A DNA stretch of 47,234 nt, taken from contig JAEUWH010000065.1 of assembly GCA_016785955.1 (NCBI GenBank), positions 1-47,234 of the forward strand, read 5' to 3'. Of the stretch, positions 25,460 through 34,510 are shown one piece after another. Every line of letters starts with the position of its first letter. Position 1 is the first letter of the stretch. Both the position numbers and the translations under genes were made by a program. This DNA comes from Pseudobdellovibrionaceae bacterium. Lineage in GTDB: Bacteria > Bdellovibrionota > Bdellovibrionia > Bdellovibrionales > Bdellovibrionaceae. The notes below the pieces were generated by a model. It did not search any database. It saw only the letters and a list, made by a program, of their open reading frames with translations, and was not told where the DNA came from.

Positions 25460-26707
25460 ATGAAACTCTTTTTTTTAGTATTAGCTATAGGTCTAAAGGG
25501 CTGGACCGCTTTTTCGAACTATAATTCTATTTTATTGGGTGATCAGGCAGCTGGGTTGGGCGGGGCTGCCACAGCCTTAGTGGGGGATACCTCGTCGGCC
25601 GCATTTTATAACCCGGCCACGCTGGCCCGATTGAACGGAGCTACCTTTTCGGCCGCTGTTGGTATTTACAAGAAATTTGATACACGGTATGGACAAGAGG
25701 ATGATTTTACAAAGGCTTCACTGCGGGTCAATCAAGGATTCTTTCGCTCGTTGCCGGCCTCTACGGGTAACGTTATTCGACTGGGCGATTTTGTCTTTGG
25801 CTTATCGATTTTGGTCCCGGACTATGACAGCTATAAAGGGGATCTGTATAAAAAAGACAACAACGTAAGCAACCTGACTTACATCGATGAATCGCTTTGG
25901 GTGGGCCCCAGTATTTCTCGTGAAATCTCGGACACCGAATCTATTGGAATCACGGCCTACTATACGGCTCGAAATTATACAAAATCAAATGCCGATCTGT
26001 TGTATGAAAGCGCCACCAAAGCGACGTTATACAACCAAGAAAAAACAATCACGGAAAACGCATTGGTTTTTGTGTTGGGCTACTACAAACAGTTGAACGA
26101 GCGATGGGGATTCGGAGCGTCTTTGCGTCCTAAGGGAATGCGCATTCATGGCGTAGCCACTTTATTTGAATCGAATACGCAAATCGATACGACAACGAAC
26201 ACTATGACAGTTCAAAATCGAAATGATCCCGACAAGGCGACACGTGTGGTGATTCCTGGAAAAATCACTTTGGGGGCGTCTTATCGTCCCGACACGTCGT
26301 CTTTGTTTACCTGGGATCTTTCACTGCATGAAGGAATTGGTTATATCGATCTCGAAGATGAAAAACTAGGAAAGCAAATCAATCATCGTGCGATTGTGAA
26401 CGTGGCCATGGGCTATGAAAAAGCCCTTATCGAGTGGCTCAGGTTGCGCATGGGTTTTTTCACCAATTTCTCGTCTCACCGGGAGCCTGATGTCGATCTG
26501 GCCCAGTTGCAAGAAGACAAGGTCGATATGATGGGTTTTAGTGCCAATATAGTTTTCATTGCCGGTAAACGCATCGGCTATACCTTCGGGGGCTATTACA
26601 CCGGGGGGACAGGGCGTTCAAGCCAATACATTCAAAAGAAATATGATGTGATTGTAAAAACCCAACACGTTTTCACGATGCTTGTGGGAACGGCTTTTTA
26701 CTATTAA
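25460..26707 (+). CDS. FadL/OmpP1-type outer membrane transport protein
   Basis: A 415-residue outer-membrane beta-barrel of the long-chain fatty acid/hydrocarbon porin family. It has a signal peptide (MKLFFLVLAIGLKGWTAF). The N-terminal phrase LLGDQAAGLGGAATALVGD and then SAAFYNPATLARL is the usual FadL start. Alternating strands follow to a terminal TAFYY, which fits the barrel signature. I prefer ATG 25460 because it gives a standard signal peptide, although TTG 25424 has a closer purine site (AAAAGGGA). It is transcribed away from the aminotransferase operon. Its cargo is unknown. Confidence 0.85.
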   Translation: MKLFFLVLAIGLKGWTAFSNYNSILLGDQAAGLGGAATALVGDTSSAAFYNPATLARLNGATFSAAVGIYKKFDTRYGQEDDFTKASLRVNQGFFRSLPASTGNVIRLGDFVFGLSILVPDYDSYKGDLYKKDNNVSNLTYIDESLWVGPSISREISDTESIGITAYYTARNYTKSNADLLYESATKATLYNQEKTITENALVFVLGYYKQLNERWGFGASLRPKGMRIHGVATLFESNTQIDTTTNTMTVQNRNDPDKATRVVIPGKITLGASYRPDTSSLFTWDLSLHEGIGYIDLEDEKLGKQINHRAIVNVAMGYEKALIEWLRLRMGFFTNFSSHREPDVDLAQLQEDKVDMMGFSANIVFIAGKRIGYTFGGYYTGGTGRSSQYIQKKYDVIVKTQHVFTMLVGTAFYY

Positions 26708-26729
26708 AAAAAATAGAGGATTTAAAACT

Positions 26730-27011
26730 ATGAGTACAAATAGCAGCCCCATCATTCTTGATGTGCGTACCGTCGCTGAATATCAACAAGGCCACGCACA
26801 GAATTCGATCAACATCGATTTTTATGCACCTCACTTTTTAGAGGAAATTCAGAAATTAGACAAAAGTAAGAAATATGAATTGTATTGCCGCTCGGGAAAT
26901 CGCAGCGGGCAAGCCGAAGCGATCATGAAGCAAATGGGATTTGCGCACGCAATGAATATAGGCGGCCTGGACGAGGCAACGACGCGATATTCTTTTGAAG
27001 AAGCGGACTAG
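26730..27011 (+). CDS. Rhodanese-like sulfurtransferase domain protein
   Basis: A 93-residue single-domain rhodanese. DVRTVAEYQQGH (11-22) is the N-terminal signature. The active-site loop is CRSGNRSG with Cys53, which would carry the persulfide. NIGGLDEA near the end completes the fold. No signal peptide, so it is cytoplasmic; a general sulfur carrier is possible. ATG 26730 follows GAGGATTT by about 8 nt. It follows the FadL gene after 22 bp and may be co-transcribed. Confidence 0.88.
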   Translation: MSTNSSPIILDVRTVAEYQQGHAQNSINIDFYAPHFLEEIQKLDKSKKYELYCRSGNRSGQAEAIMKQMGFAHAMNIGGLDEATTRYSFEEAD

Positions 27012-27077
27012 CACTAGAGGGTTCGTCATCGCCAAAATTCAAAAGAATCAAGCGCCGTTTTGTTTTTATTGAGCGGC

Positions 27078-29729
27078 TTAGCGCGAGCGAACCCTCGCGC
27101 AGATTTTATTCTCTTGATTTTGAATCATCAAAGACTTCTTCGTCACGACATTCCAGTTTTGCTTTTCGATAAAGCTGTCTAGCTCACGGATTTTATTCTC
27201 ATCACACGAAGCCGGTGCCAGCTGCGAATACGAACGATTATAGGCAACATCGATATTCTTTTGATCCAGCACACTCATTGTCTTGTAAAATTGTTCGCTG
27301 TATTCCTCGCGCAGTTGATTTTGTTTTGGTGTGTTGGGGAACAACGCGCTCAAAATACTTTGCTTGCGGGCCAAATTCCAATTGCTGTCCGGGCGATTCA
27401 TTTCTTCAAGCCACCTGGTCTTTTCTATCAGCGATGGTTTTGCGGCCTGCGCAGACAAATACGATTTGAATCCTGTTTCCGAGGTGTCTTTGGTTTTTTC
27501 TTGAGCCAAGAGTTCTTCGGTTTGAGGATGTCCTAAAGCGGCCAATCGCCTTAATATCAACCAACGAATATCCTGATCGATAACAAGTGGCTTTAATATC
27601 GACGGCTGGTTAATAAGACCTGCCAATTGGGTCAATGCAAACTCAGTTTCGACTCGGGGAATCCATCCCATCAATAAAGTTTTTCTCCAAAGCGGGTCGT
27701 GCGAGGCGGTAATACGATTCCAGAAATGTTTTTCGATGGTTTCTAAAATTTTCGTGCGGATGATCAGTTGCGGTTCAGATTTCTGTGGAAGATAATCGGC
27801 AATGGCCGACCAGTAAGTGAAAAACTGCTGCGTGACGACCGGGTGCTTTTCCTTTTCGTACTGAGTCATGTACAGCTTAACGAAGTCGTCAATTTTGATA
27901 TTTCCATCACGTACGTTCAGGTACACTTGATTCCAAAAAACACCACGAGCTTGGGGATCCACTATTTTATGTAGATGTTCTTGAGCCCAGTGAACATGCT
28001 CGTTGGTAATGGCCAATTTGATATAGGTCTTGTCTGAAGCGTTGGGCAATACGAATGAGGGGCATGGCATGGCCTTTGTCATGATAGATTGCGTTTCATT
28101 TTGGCCCGAAGACTTCCAATCGTCCAGTGTCCATGCTTTCGTGGTATTTCCCGTCAGCGTATAGTAAGTCATTGGAATACGATGCGGACGGGAACGTTCG
28201 GTGGGTGTTGGCGGCGTCAATTCAAATTTCATGCGCACTAAATGGTTCTGGTCACATTCGGGAGTGACTTTCAGTGTGTCCACTCCTGAATTGCGAATCC
28301 ACGAGACACTCCACAACCGTAAATCACTACCAGATACTTTTTCCAGTGACGAGACAAATTGACTCAATGTCGTGTTTGAATATTGGTGGTCTTTGAAATA
28401 TTTTTGAACGCCCCGACGGAAGCTATCCTCACCTAAATAATAAGATAATTGACGTAATACCGATGCGCCTTTGCTGTACGTGATCGCATCGAAATGATTG
28501 AACGTCGACTGAATGTCGGGGACCTCGGTGCTGACCGGATGAGTGGTTGGATATTGATCTTCAATGTAGGCCGTTAGTTTTCCCCGTCGTTGAAAATTCA
28601 TCCACGAATTCTTGTACGCGGTGGCTTTCTCGACGCCATTAAAGGCCATAAAAGTCGCAAAACTTTCGTTCAACCACAGCTCATCCCACCATTTATTTGT
28701 CACCAGATCGCCAAACCACATGTGCGCCATTTCGTGGAAAAGGATATTCGCCAAGCCCTCTTTTTCCTCGGGGCTGGATTTTCCTCGCCAGATGTAGCGC
28801 TCATTATAGTTAACTGCAGCGATATTTTCCATTCCTCCGGTGCTGAACTCTGGAACGATCAGCTGATCATATTTTTTGAAAGGATAAGGGAAATCAAATT
28901 CCTTTTCAAAGAAACCAAAACCTTGCTTGGTTAACGAAAACCAAAGAGGCGCATCGAAATATTTTTTCAAAGACGCTCGGGTGTACAAGCGTAAGGGAAT
29001 ATTTTTGTATTTATCCCTCCAGACTTCATAGTGGCCGGCATGAATCGAAAACAGGTACGTGCTCATCAACGGACCTTCTGGAAACGTCCACTGCGTTTTA
29101 TCGCCACTGTTTTTTGTGCTGGATTCCATTGTTGTAAACACGACTTTCCAATCTTTAGGCGCTGTAATCTGGGCAGAAATCAAAGCCTTTAAGTTGGGTT
29201 GGTCGAAGCACGGGAATACGTGATTGGCGTCAAAGGGTTGCAGTTTAGTCCAAATATAAACTTTGTTATCTTCCGGGTCTTGAAAGCGATAAATGCCACG
29301 TCCGTTTTTTGAGAAGTCTTTAGTGTAGACGATTTGGATATGATTCTCTCCCGCGCGCGTGTCGTCTTTCGAAAGGTAAATGCGGTTGTTGGCGTAATTC
29401 GGAGTTTTTGTCTGACCGTTGATCGTTAGCGTTTTAATCGTGCCATCACGAAAATCCAAAAATGTATCTGTGGGCATCGTCATGACAAACCGAACATCGG
29501 CCGTCGCGTTAAAAGAGGTCGCCGCATTTTCGAAATCAAATGTCAGTGCGTACCGGGTTTTTGAGATGGTTTTAGCTCGATCGTCTGCTTCTCGGTGGGT
29601 GAGATTGGAAACAGGGGCGATTTTACTGTCAGCGGTCGATGTTTTTGATTTTTCAGGTGTCGAACATTGAACAAGCGCTAAGCCCAGTATGAAAAATACT
29701 GGATATAAAAAGTGTACCTTAAGTTTCAC
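27078..29729 (-). CDS. Lipid-anchored M1-family aminopeptidase
   Basis: An 883-residue zinc aminopeptidase of the PepN/ERAP type. A lipoprotein signal with lipobox LVQC places Cys22 at the mature N-terminus. The exopeptidase motif GGMEN is at about 298-302. The zinc site is HEMAH (332-336) with Glu355 in NES, all intact, and the C-terminal helical domain is full size. The protein is exported and membrane-tethered, unlike E. coli PepN. GTG 29729 follows AAGGGGG by 4-5 nt; a frame 30 nt longer lacks a ribosome site. The last codons contain a hairpin GCGCGAG/CTCGCGC (27081-27100). Confidence 0.92.
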   Translation of the reverse strand: MKLKVHFLYPVFFILGLALVQCSTPEKSKTSTADSKIAPVSNLTHREADDRAKTISKTRYALTFDFENAATSFNATADVRFVMTMPTDTFLDFRDGTIKTLTINGQTKTPNYANNRIYLSKDDTRAGENHIQIVYTKDFSKNGRGIYRFQDPEDNKVYIWTKLQPFDANHVFPCFDQPNLKALISAQITAPKDWKVVFTTMESSTKNSGDKTQWTFPEGPLMSTYLFSIHAGHYEVWRDKYKNIPLRLYTRASLKKYFDAPLWFSLTKQGFGFFEKEFDFPYPFKKYDQLIVPEFSTGGMENIAAVNYNERYIWRGKSSPEEKEGLANILFHEMAHMWFGDLVTNKWWDELWLNESFATFMAFNGVEKATAYKNSWMNFQRRGKLTAYIEDQYPTTHPVSTEVPDIQSTFNHFDAITYSKGASVLRQLSYYLGEDSFRRGVQKYFKDHQYSNTTLSQFVSSLEKVSGSDLRLWSVSWIRNSGVDTLKVTPECDQNHLVRMKFELTPPTPTERSRPHRIPMTYYTLTGNTTKAWTLDDWKSSGQNETQSIMTKAMPCPSFVLPNASDKTYIKLAITNEHVHWAQEHLHKIVDPQARGVFWNQVYLNVRDGNIKIDDFVKLYMTQYEKEKHPVVTQQFFTYWSAIADYLPQKSEPQLIIRTKILETIEKHFWNRITASHDPLWRKTLLMGWIPRVETEFALTQLAGLINQPSILKPLVIDQDIRWLILRRLAALGHPQTEELLAQEKTKDTSETGFKSYLSAQAAKPSLIEKTRWLEEMNRPDSNWNLARKQSILSALFPNTPKQNQLREEYSEQFYKTMSVLDQKNIDVAYNRSYSQLAPASCDENKIRELDSFIEKQNWNVVTKKSLMIQNQENKICARVRSR

Positions 29730-29923
29730 AAGTCCCCCTTGAGTTGAAAACAGGGGCATTGTATCTATGAGATCTTTGATGATGCAAGATCTAAAAAACT
29801 TCGATGGCCTAATGCTTGTGACATGAAAACAAAAGCATACGATGGGGATGTTCTTTTCGATAGTCTGTTGGGCACTGTGTTGTCAGTGGGGACGATGGGC
29901 GGGTATTTTCCCAATGTAAAATG

Positions 29924-29969
29924 CTAGAAATGCTGGCAATGGCAGATGTCCAAATGTCAGCATTTCTAG
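29924..29969. repeat. Long inverted repeat (15-bp stem, 16-nt loop)
   Basis: CTAGAAATGCTGGCA (29924-29938) pairs with TGTCAGCATTTCTAG (29955-29969) with one G-T pair and no mismatch. It is the main structure in the 502-bp stretch 29730-30231, which holds no gene I would call. No T run follows on either strand. Confidence 0.6.
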
Positions 29970-30073
29970 AGCCTACTGATATCGGTCTTATTTCAACATA
30001 GGTCTAGCTACAGAGACCATTTGTCCAGACGAAACCAATTATATTCCAAATATGCGACAGGACCAAAATCACC

Positions 30074-30097
30074 TTTTACAAGGTAATTTTTGTAAAA
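30074..30097. repeat. AT-rich inverted repeat TTTTACAA/TTGTAAAA
   Basis: A perfect 8-bp inverted repeat with an 8-bp spacer, 135 bp upstream of the start at 30232. It could be an operator or hairpin in the promoter region of that gene. Confidence 0.4.
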
Positions 30098-30231
30098 AAA
30101 ATGCCGAATAATATATTAACTACGGAATAACAATAACAGTATCTGCTTTAAAAAGAAATTTTTTAGGCTGTTATGTTATTGATCGAGTGTTGCAAAGAAA
30201 AGAAATAATTTTTTATAATTTGGAGGTGAAC

Positions 30232-30858
30232 ATGAGTTTTTATAAGTCCACACGCAGTGTGCTTTTTCAAGAGTCTTTAGCATTGGCAAAAAAAAATGAT
30301 TTTAACGGTGCAAAAAAAATGATTCTGGATTGTGTGCCTCAGGGCAAACAGGCATTTTTGAAAGACTTTGAAAAGTTTCCAGAAAAAGTTTTGTCGGCGT
30401 CTAAAGCAACACCTTGGCTAGAAGAAAATATAGCTTATGGAAACCCAGTGCCCGCCACATTTGGAAAGCTACACTGGAATATCGCTATCGGCGATGATCA
30501 CGTATTTTATGTTGATGTCACATGTCTGGACGCGCAAAATAATCCAATTAAAAATATGCTAAACGAGTCCATGCTGGTGTTAGAAGCACTCAGTGGGGAA
30601 GACTATGGCTGTAAACGACTGAGTTCCGATTGTGACAATTGGTGTGAAATCGGAGACAAAGAAATTGAAGGTCTTCAGTTCAAAGGAAATAGTATTGGTT
30701 CGCGCACGGTGTATGATGCATTTGCATCGGTTGTATTGCTAGAGTATGTATTTAGGCTTCAAAAAACATTGTCAGAGAAAAGTGTTTTTAAGAAAATTAG
30801 CTATACGAACTCTGTGAGTTCAATCAGTGATACGGGTCAAAGAACTAATGTTGCTTAG
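30232..30858 (+). CDS. Orphan hypothetical protein
   Basis: A 208-residue soluble protein with no signal peptide or membrane segment. The first 60 residues are basic and helical (SLALAKKNDFNGAKKMIL), like a short helical repeat. The middle is strand-rich (HWNIAIGDDHVFYVDVTCLDA), and a Cys/Asp cluster DYGCKRLSSDCDNWCE occurs near 125-140, perhaps binding metal. No family recognised. The ribosome site GGAGGTGA, 5 nt before ATG 30232, is one of the best in the window, so expression may be strong. Its last 14 bp overlap the end of the convergent TonB-cluster gene. Confidence 0.72.
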   Translation: MSFYKSTRSVLFQESLALAKKNDFNGAKKMILDCVPQGKQAFLKDFEKFPEKVLSASKATPWLEENIAYGNPVPATFGKLHWNIAIGDDHVFYVDVTCLDAQNNPIKNMLNESMLVLEALSGEDYGCKRLSSDCDNWCEIGDKEIEGLQFKGNSIGSRTVYDAFASVVLLEYVFRLQKTLSEKSVFKKISYTNSVSSISDTGQRTNVA

Positions 30859-31978
30859 ATGAAAATGAGTCCAAAAGTTTGGTTTTCTTCTGAGCCAAAT
30901 TTGGATTTGTGACATGGTCAGTAAAGTGAATGGTCTGAACAAGATCATTCACGGAACGTGAACTATAAGCCATGGCATAATTAAACTCGTCACTACTCCA
31001 TTTTTCCGAAGTTTTGTATCGTGGATAAAGGCTGTAAAGCAATGACCAATCTTCATTGTTGATTAGATAAACGAACCAATTCTTCAAATGAAGACTATGA
31101 TCCTGAATTTGAAGGCGATGGAAAAGTGAATAGGATTTCACCTGCATAAGGTTCATCAATTCGATTTGCACGCTGAGCACATCGTCATCCATTTTCAATT
31201 CTGCAAGTAAGTTCAAGGCTGATGTCGTTAGATCTTTTTTAAACATCACCTGAGCTAGGTTCAACTTTATCAAATCATTTGCAGGAAACTGAAGTCGTGA
31301 TTTTTCCAAAAAAAACTGGATGTCTGAATCTAAACCCGTAGCTAAAAAAATTTCGGCTAAAGTCAAAGATTCTTCAGCTGATTTAATTTTTTTTGTGTCC
31401 AGAGCCCATTCAATAGCTTGTCGTGCTTCATTATATATTTTTTTTTGAACTAAAATTTCTACGTAAAGCTTTAATAACTGGAAATCATAGCTGTTTTTGA
31501 GGTGATCTTCCATCCAGAGAAGCGATGGAGCCAAAAATGCGGATTCATTGGCCGTTTTTTTTAAAAATACAATCTCGCTAGATATTTTTTTTGAATAGAT
31601 ATTTTTTTTGCAATTTTCCAACCATTCCAGCCCCAGTTTCCAGTCGTTTTTCTGAAGAGCGTGATCCAGAAGGGTTTCCATTGCTAAGTCTGAATACTGG
31701 ATCTCTAGTGACTTGATCACTTCTAACGTGCTTGCGGTGAGTTGGCTTTTATTTTTAAGCAATAGACTTTGAATGAGGTGAAATTCCGCCGGCGCTTGTC
31801 TTTCTATTTCCCTTTTTTCCGTGTCAAAAATAAATTGAGCGTTGCCCCACTGCTGATCGGCGATAAGCTGTAAAATCAAGGCAGGCCCCTCTAGATTGTC
31901 ATAGCGAGAGTCGATCACCGGTGCGGAGAAAGAGACGTGGATTGATAATAAGATCAAGGCGAAGGCTAAAATTTTCAT
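30845..31978 (-). CDS. Secreted tetratricopeptide-like protein of the TonB cluster
   Basis: A 377-residue protein with a signal peptide (MKILAFALILLSIHVSFSA). The mature part is all helical with TPR-like units: WGNAQFIFDTEKREI, KNDWKLGLEWLENC, KIYNEARQAIEWAL and LILNLAQVMFKKDL-type phrases. It is predicted to be a periplasmic scaffold. A TPR gene next to tonB is known from Vibrio TonB2-type clusters. ATG 31978 overlaps the tonB stop region by a 1-nt gap, so translation is probably coupled. A long upstream frame extends into tonB but is not coding. It is the last gene of the cluster. Confidence 0.78.
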   Translation of the reverse strand: MKILAFALILLSIHVSFSAPVIDSRYDNLEGPALILQLIADQQWGNAQFIFDTEKREIERQAPAEFHLIQSLLLKNKSQLTASTLEVIKSLEIQYSDLAMETLLDHALQKNDWKLGLEWLENCKKNIYSKKISSEIVFLKKTANESAFLAPSLLWMEDHLKNSYDFQLLKLYVEILVQKKIYNEARQAIEWALDTKKIKSAEESLTLAEIFLATGLDSDIQFFLEKSRLQFPANDLIKLNLAQVMFKKDLTTSALNLLAELKMDDDVLSVQIELMNLMQVKSYSLFHRLQIQDHSLHLKNWFVYLINNEDWSLLYSLYPRYKTSEKWSSDEFNYAMAYSSRSVNDLVQTIHFTDHVTNPNLAQKKTKLLDSFSSKQH

Positions 31979-31979
31979 A

Positions 31980-32588
31980 TTATTCCAATTTAAACTCAAT
32001 TTTTCGTTTAATCGTGGCCTCGATCGGAGCCCCGTTCTGATAGGCGGCCGAAAATCTCCAGTTTCTAATGGAATCAATCGCGGCGGCTTCAAAGACGCCT
32101 TCGGGGATGGCTTCGAGGATGTCAATCGACTTAATTGCCGAGCTTTGGTCAATCGTGATTTGAAGTCGAACGAAGCCAGTGATATTTTTTCTTTTGGCGG
32201 CTTCAGGAAATTGTGGTTCCGATGTTGACAGAATTTGAACATCCGCAGTTTGCGAAGATTTTGAACTTGAAAATGAATTTGAAGCCGAAGCGTGCTGATC
32301 CGTTTGGGAAATCAAACCACCACCACCCGCGTTGCCAAAAGATTTGAGTCCCGCGAATGGACTCGAAGACATTGCCGAAGGTTTTTCTAATGTCGATATT
32401 TTGGATGGCCGCTTGGGGGTTGGCGGTTTTATTTGAGATTTAGGAATATCAACCTTGCTTATTTTTGCTTGAGGCGGCGGTGGCGGGGCGTGAGGCTCGA
32501 TATCAATGGTATTGTATTGGGCAAAGAAAAAAGCGATACCGGATACTACGAGCGCTGTAAAAAAAAGTCCTCTAAAAAATAGAACCAT
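31980..32588 (-). CDS. tonB: TonB energy-transducing protein
   Basis: A 202-residue TonB. It has an N-terminal membrane anchor (FFRGLFFTALVVSGIAFFF, about 4-22) and a Pro/Lys-rich periplasmic linker (HAPPPPPQAK, KPPTPKRPSK), followed by a Ser/Gly-rich stretch. The C-terminal TonB domain is at about 120-202: PEAAKRKNITGFVRLQ, ILEAIPEGVFEAAAIDSI and RNWRFSAAYQNGAPIEA. It carries energy from ExbB/ExbD to the receptor encoded upstream. ATG 32588 lies 1 bp after the stop of the preceding gene, with the longer frame adding 12 poor residues. Confidence 0.88.
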   Translation of the reverse strand: MVLFFRGLFFTALVVSGIAFFFAQYNTIDIEPHAPPPPPQAKISKVDIPKSQIKPPTPKRPSKISTLEKPSAMSSSPFAGLKSFGNAGGGGLISQTDQHASASNSFSSSKSSQTADVQILSTSEPQFPEAAKRKNITGFVRLQITIDQSSAIKSIDILEAIPEGVFEAAAIDSIRNWRFSAAYQNGAPIEATIKRKIEFKLE

Positions 32589-32589
32589 T

Positions 32590-33360
32590 TTAACTCTTTG
32601 CCAGTTGCACGAAGATCCAACCAATCGCGAAAAACACCAACGCCAGAAACAGTCCCGGTATTAAATCTAATATACGATTGAACATATTTTTCTCTTTTAA
32701 AATGGGTTGTATTTTTTGGAATGGCAGTTGAATGAAAGCCGCTGCGATAAAGGGAGAACGGCCAGCGCTTTGGCTGAATGAAGTCTCGCCGGTTTCAGTA
32801 TAATAGCCAGAGTCATTTAAGGCGAGGACTTTCCATTGATCCCCAGCTTCTAGGAAGCGTGCAAATGGTCCTAAGTGAAAGACGTTTCCTTGAGTTAAAG
32901 ATTGATTCCCATCGAGATAACTTTTTTCTGCTGTAAAAATTTGCGAGATAGATTCCAAGACAGCACCGTGACGTTTTAAAGTCATCGTTAAATTTTCATC
33001 CGTGGTGGAATCTTTTTGGGGGAGAAAATATTCTAGCTCTTCGTTTTTTGATTTCATCCAACTGTGCCGATCGTTCAATGTGCTTTGAGAGTGCAATTGT
33101 TTTTTAGCCAGTCGGCTGAATTCAGCGACTTCGTTTTCCGTGAGTTCCAGTTCGGCCGCAAGACGCGCTTTTTCTTTGTGTAAAAGATCTAACTGTTTAT
33201 TTAGCTCTGAATTTTCTTTTCCACGTTGAGACTTTACCTGAGACAGTTGCTTTTCGAGTGTTTGCTTTTGGCTGGTCACGAAATCAATTTCGCGTTTGAT
33301 CGGATCGATTTGGCTAAACGCTAGTGTTGGCAGAAGGACATAGAGAAAAGTTGATTTCAT
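32590..33360 (-). CDS. Coiled-coil membrane protein, TtpC periplasmic-part-like
   Basis: A 256-residue protein with a signal peptide (MKSTFLYVLLPTLAFS), a long coiled coil (about 22-100), a globular region (VFHLGPFARFLEAGDQWKVL, about 157-176) and a single C-terminal membrane helix (LIPGLFLALVFFAIGWIFVQL). This is the layout of the N-terminal part of Vibrio TtpC, without the ExbB-like channel domain, which here is a separate gene. It probably couples the ExbB/ExbD motor to TonB. ATGA overlap with the DUF3450-like gene and a 1-bp gap to tonB make it part of a tight operon. Confidence 0.7.
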   Translation of the reverse strand: MKSTFLYVLLPTLAFSQIDPIKREIDFVTSQKQTLEKQLSQVKSQRGKENSELNKQLDLLHKEKARLAAELELTENEVAEFSRLAKKQLHSQSTLNDRHSWMKSKNEELEYFLPQKDSTTDENLTMTLKRHGAVLESISQIFTAEKSYLDGNQSLTQGNVFHLGPFARFLEAGDQWKVLALNDSGYYTETGETSFSQSAGRSPFIAAAFIQLPFQKIQPILKEKNMFNRILDLIPGLFLALVFFAIGWIFVQLAKS

Positions 33361-34109
33361 AAGACCTCCGTACGGACCATACCGGAAGTTAAAACCAATT
33401 CCGATAAAAGTTTTTCCGTGTTCTTTTCGTTTTGCATCTCGACAAGATGAGCAATCTTGTTTTTGACGGTTTCGTCATTTAGTTGCTGATGAAAGAGTCG
33501 ATGATTTTTGCGGTAAAAAACACCGACGTCCCCGTGTGCAGTTTTATAATACAGGAGTGTCAAGCCCATGCGAAAAACGGCGGCGTCATGTTCGATATTT
33601 TCAATTTTAATGCGGCGAAGGTGGCGCTGTGTTTCGGAGGCCAGTTTTCGTTCGGCCTCTAGAAACTGACTCCATTGCAAAGTGGATTCACTGATAGGTT
33701 CTTTGGCCGCATTGAGCGCTGTTTTTAGCGTTTGAATTTTGTCCAATCGGGTTTGGATATCCCAGGGAATACCTTGGGAAACAAAGGTCTCATAGTGTTT
33801 GATACTGTCTTGAAGATCTTGTTTGTTCAAGACCGGTGGCTCGTCATTTCGTTTGCCACTGGCTCGAGTTAGAAATTGCGCCCGCTTTTCTTTGGCTTCG
33901 GAAAGTTTGCGTTTTGTCTCGGTAATTTCATCTTGGATGTTGAGAATTTTTTCGTTAGTGCGATCGCGTTCACCTGTGGCCGAGCGGATTTCACTTTGAA
34001 GTTGAGAACTGACGGCCTCCAGCTGAGCGCGTTCGGCCATCAGCTTTTGAACGTCATTCTCATTCGCTTTTAATAGAAATGGGATAAATACTAAAAAAAT
34101 CGATTTCAT
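33357..34109 (-). CDS. DUF3450-like periplasmic coiled-coil protein
   Basis: A 250-residue protein with a signal peptide (MKSIFLVFIPFLLKA). The coiled coil at about 17-85 is followed by a region resembling DUF3450: YETFVSQGIPWDIQTRLDKI, QWSQFLEAERKLASET, and the characteristic VFRMGLTLLYYKTAHGD. DUF3450 genes sit next to ttpC and exbB in TonB2-type clusters. ATGA overlaps join it to exbD upstream and the coiled-coil gene downstream. The fit rests on remembered family patterns. Confidence 0.7.
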   Translation of the reverse strand: MKSIFLVFIPFLLKANENDVQKLMAERAQLEAVSSQLQSEIRSATGERDRTNEKILNIQDEITETKRKLSEAKEKRAQFLTRASGKRNDEPPVLNKQDLQDSIKHYETFVSQGIPWDIQTRLDKIQTLKTALNAAKEPISESTLQWSQFLEAERKLASETQRHLRRIKIENIEHDAAVFRMGLTLLYYKTAHGDVGVFYRKNHRLFHQQLNDETVKNKIAHLVEMQNEKNTEKLLSELVLTSGMVRTEVL

Positions 34110-34510
34110 GGAGTCTCCACGGTGGTTACACTCAGTTCTTTCACGCCTGCGGATTTTGCGGCATCCATAACCGCAATCACTAATCCATAGTCCAAGTCTT
34201 TATCGGCGGACACAACCGCACTGATGTCGGGGTTTTTATTCAGCTCGATGCCAATCTGGCTCTTCAGTTCATTCAGATCTGTCAATTTTTGATTGATAAA
34301 TATTTCTCGTGATTTATTCAGTGATATTGCCAATGGAAGCTCGGGTTTTTTTTCAGAAAAACTGGATTCTGGCAAATTCAACTCCATTTGGTTTTGCTTT
34401 TGTGTTTGGGACGTCACCATGAAGATGATCAACACAACTAAAATGATATCTACAAGTGGAACGATATTGATATCTGATATTTCCGTGTCGGCGCTTTGAT
34501 TTTTAGCCAT
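34106..34510 (-). CDS. exbD: Biopolymer transport protein ExbD
   Basis: Inner-membrane component of the proton-driven TonB motor, 134 residues. One helix, VPLVDIILVVLIIFMV (17-32), carries Asp21, the proton-pathway residue equivalent to E. coli ExbD Asp25. The periplasmic domain follows, with SADKDLDYG and IAVMDAAKSAGV typical of ExbD. Its start overlaps the exbB stop by 8 bp and its stop overlaps the next start (ATGA). Confidence 0.93.
   Translation of the reverse strand: MAKNQSADTEISDINIVPLVDIILVVLIIFMVTSQTQKQNQMELNLPESSFSEKKPELPLAISLNKSREIFINQKLTDLNELKSQIGIELNKNPDISAVVSADKDLDYGLVIAVMDAAKSAGVKELSVTTVETP

Noticed and set aside
29823-29927. 34-codon ORF in the 502-bp non-coding stretch
   Set aside because: Codons look plausible, but there is no ribosome site and it ends inside a hairpin arm; kept only as part of a finding.
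30845-32242. 465-codon version of the TPR-like gene
   Set aside because: The first 88 codons are a shadow of tonB; the signal peptide begins at ATG 31978.
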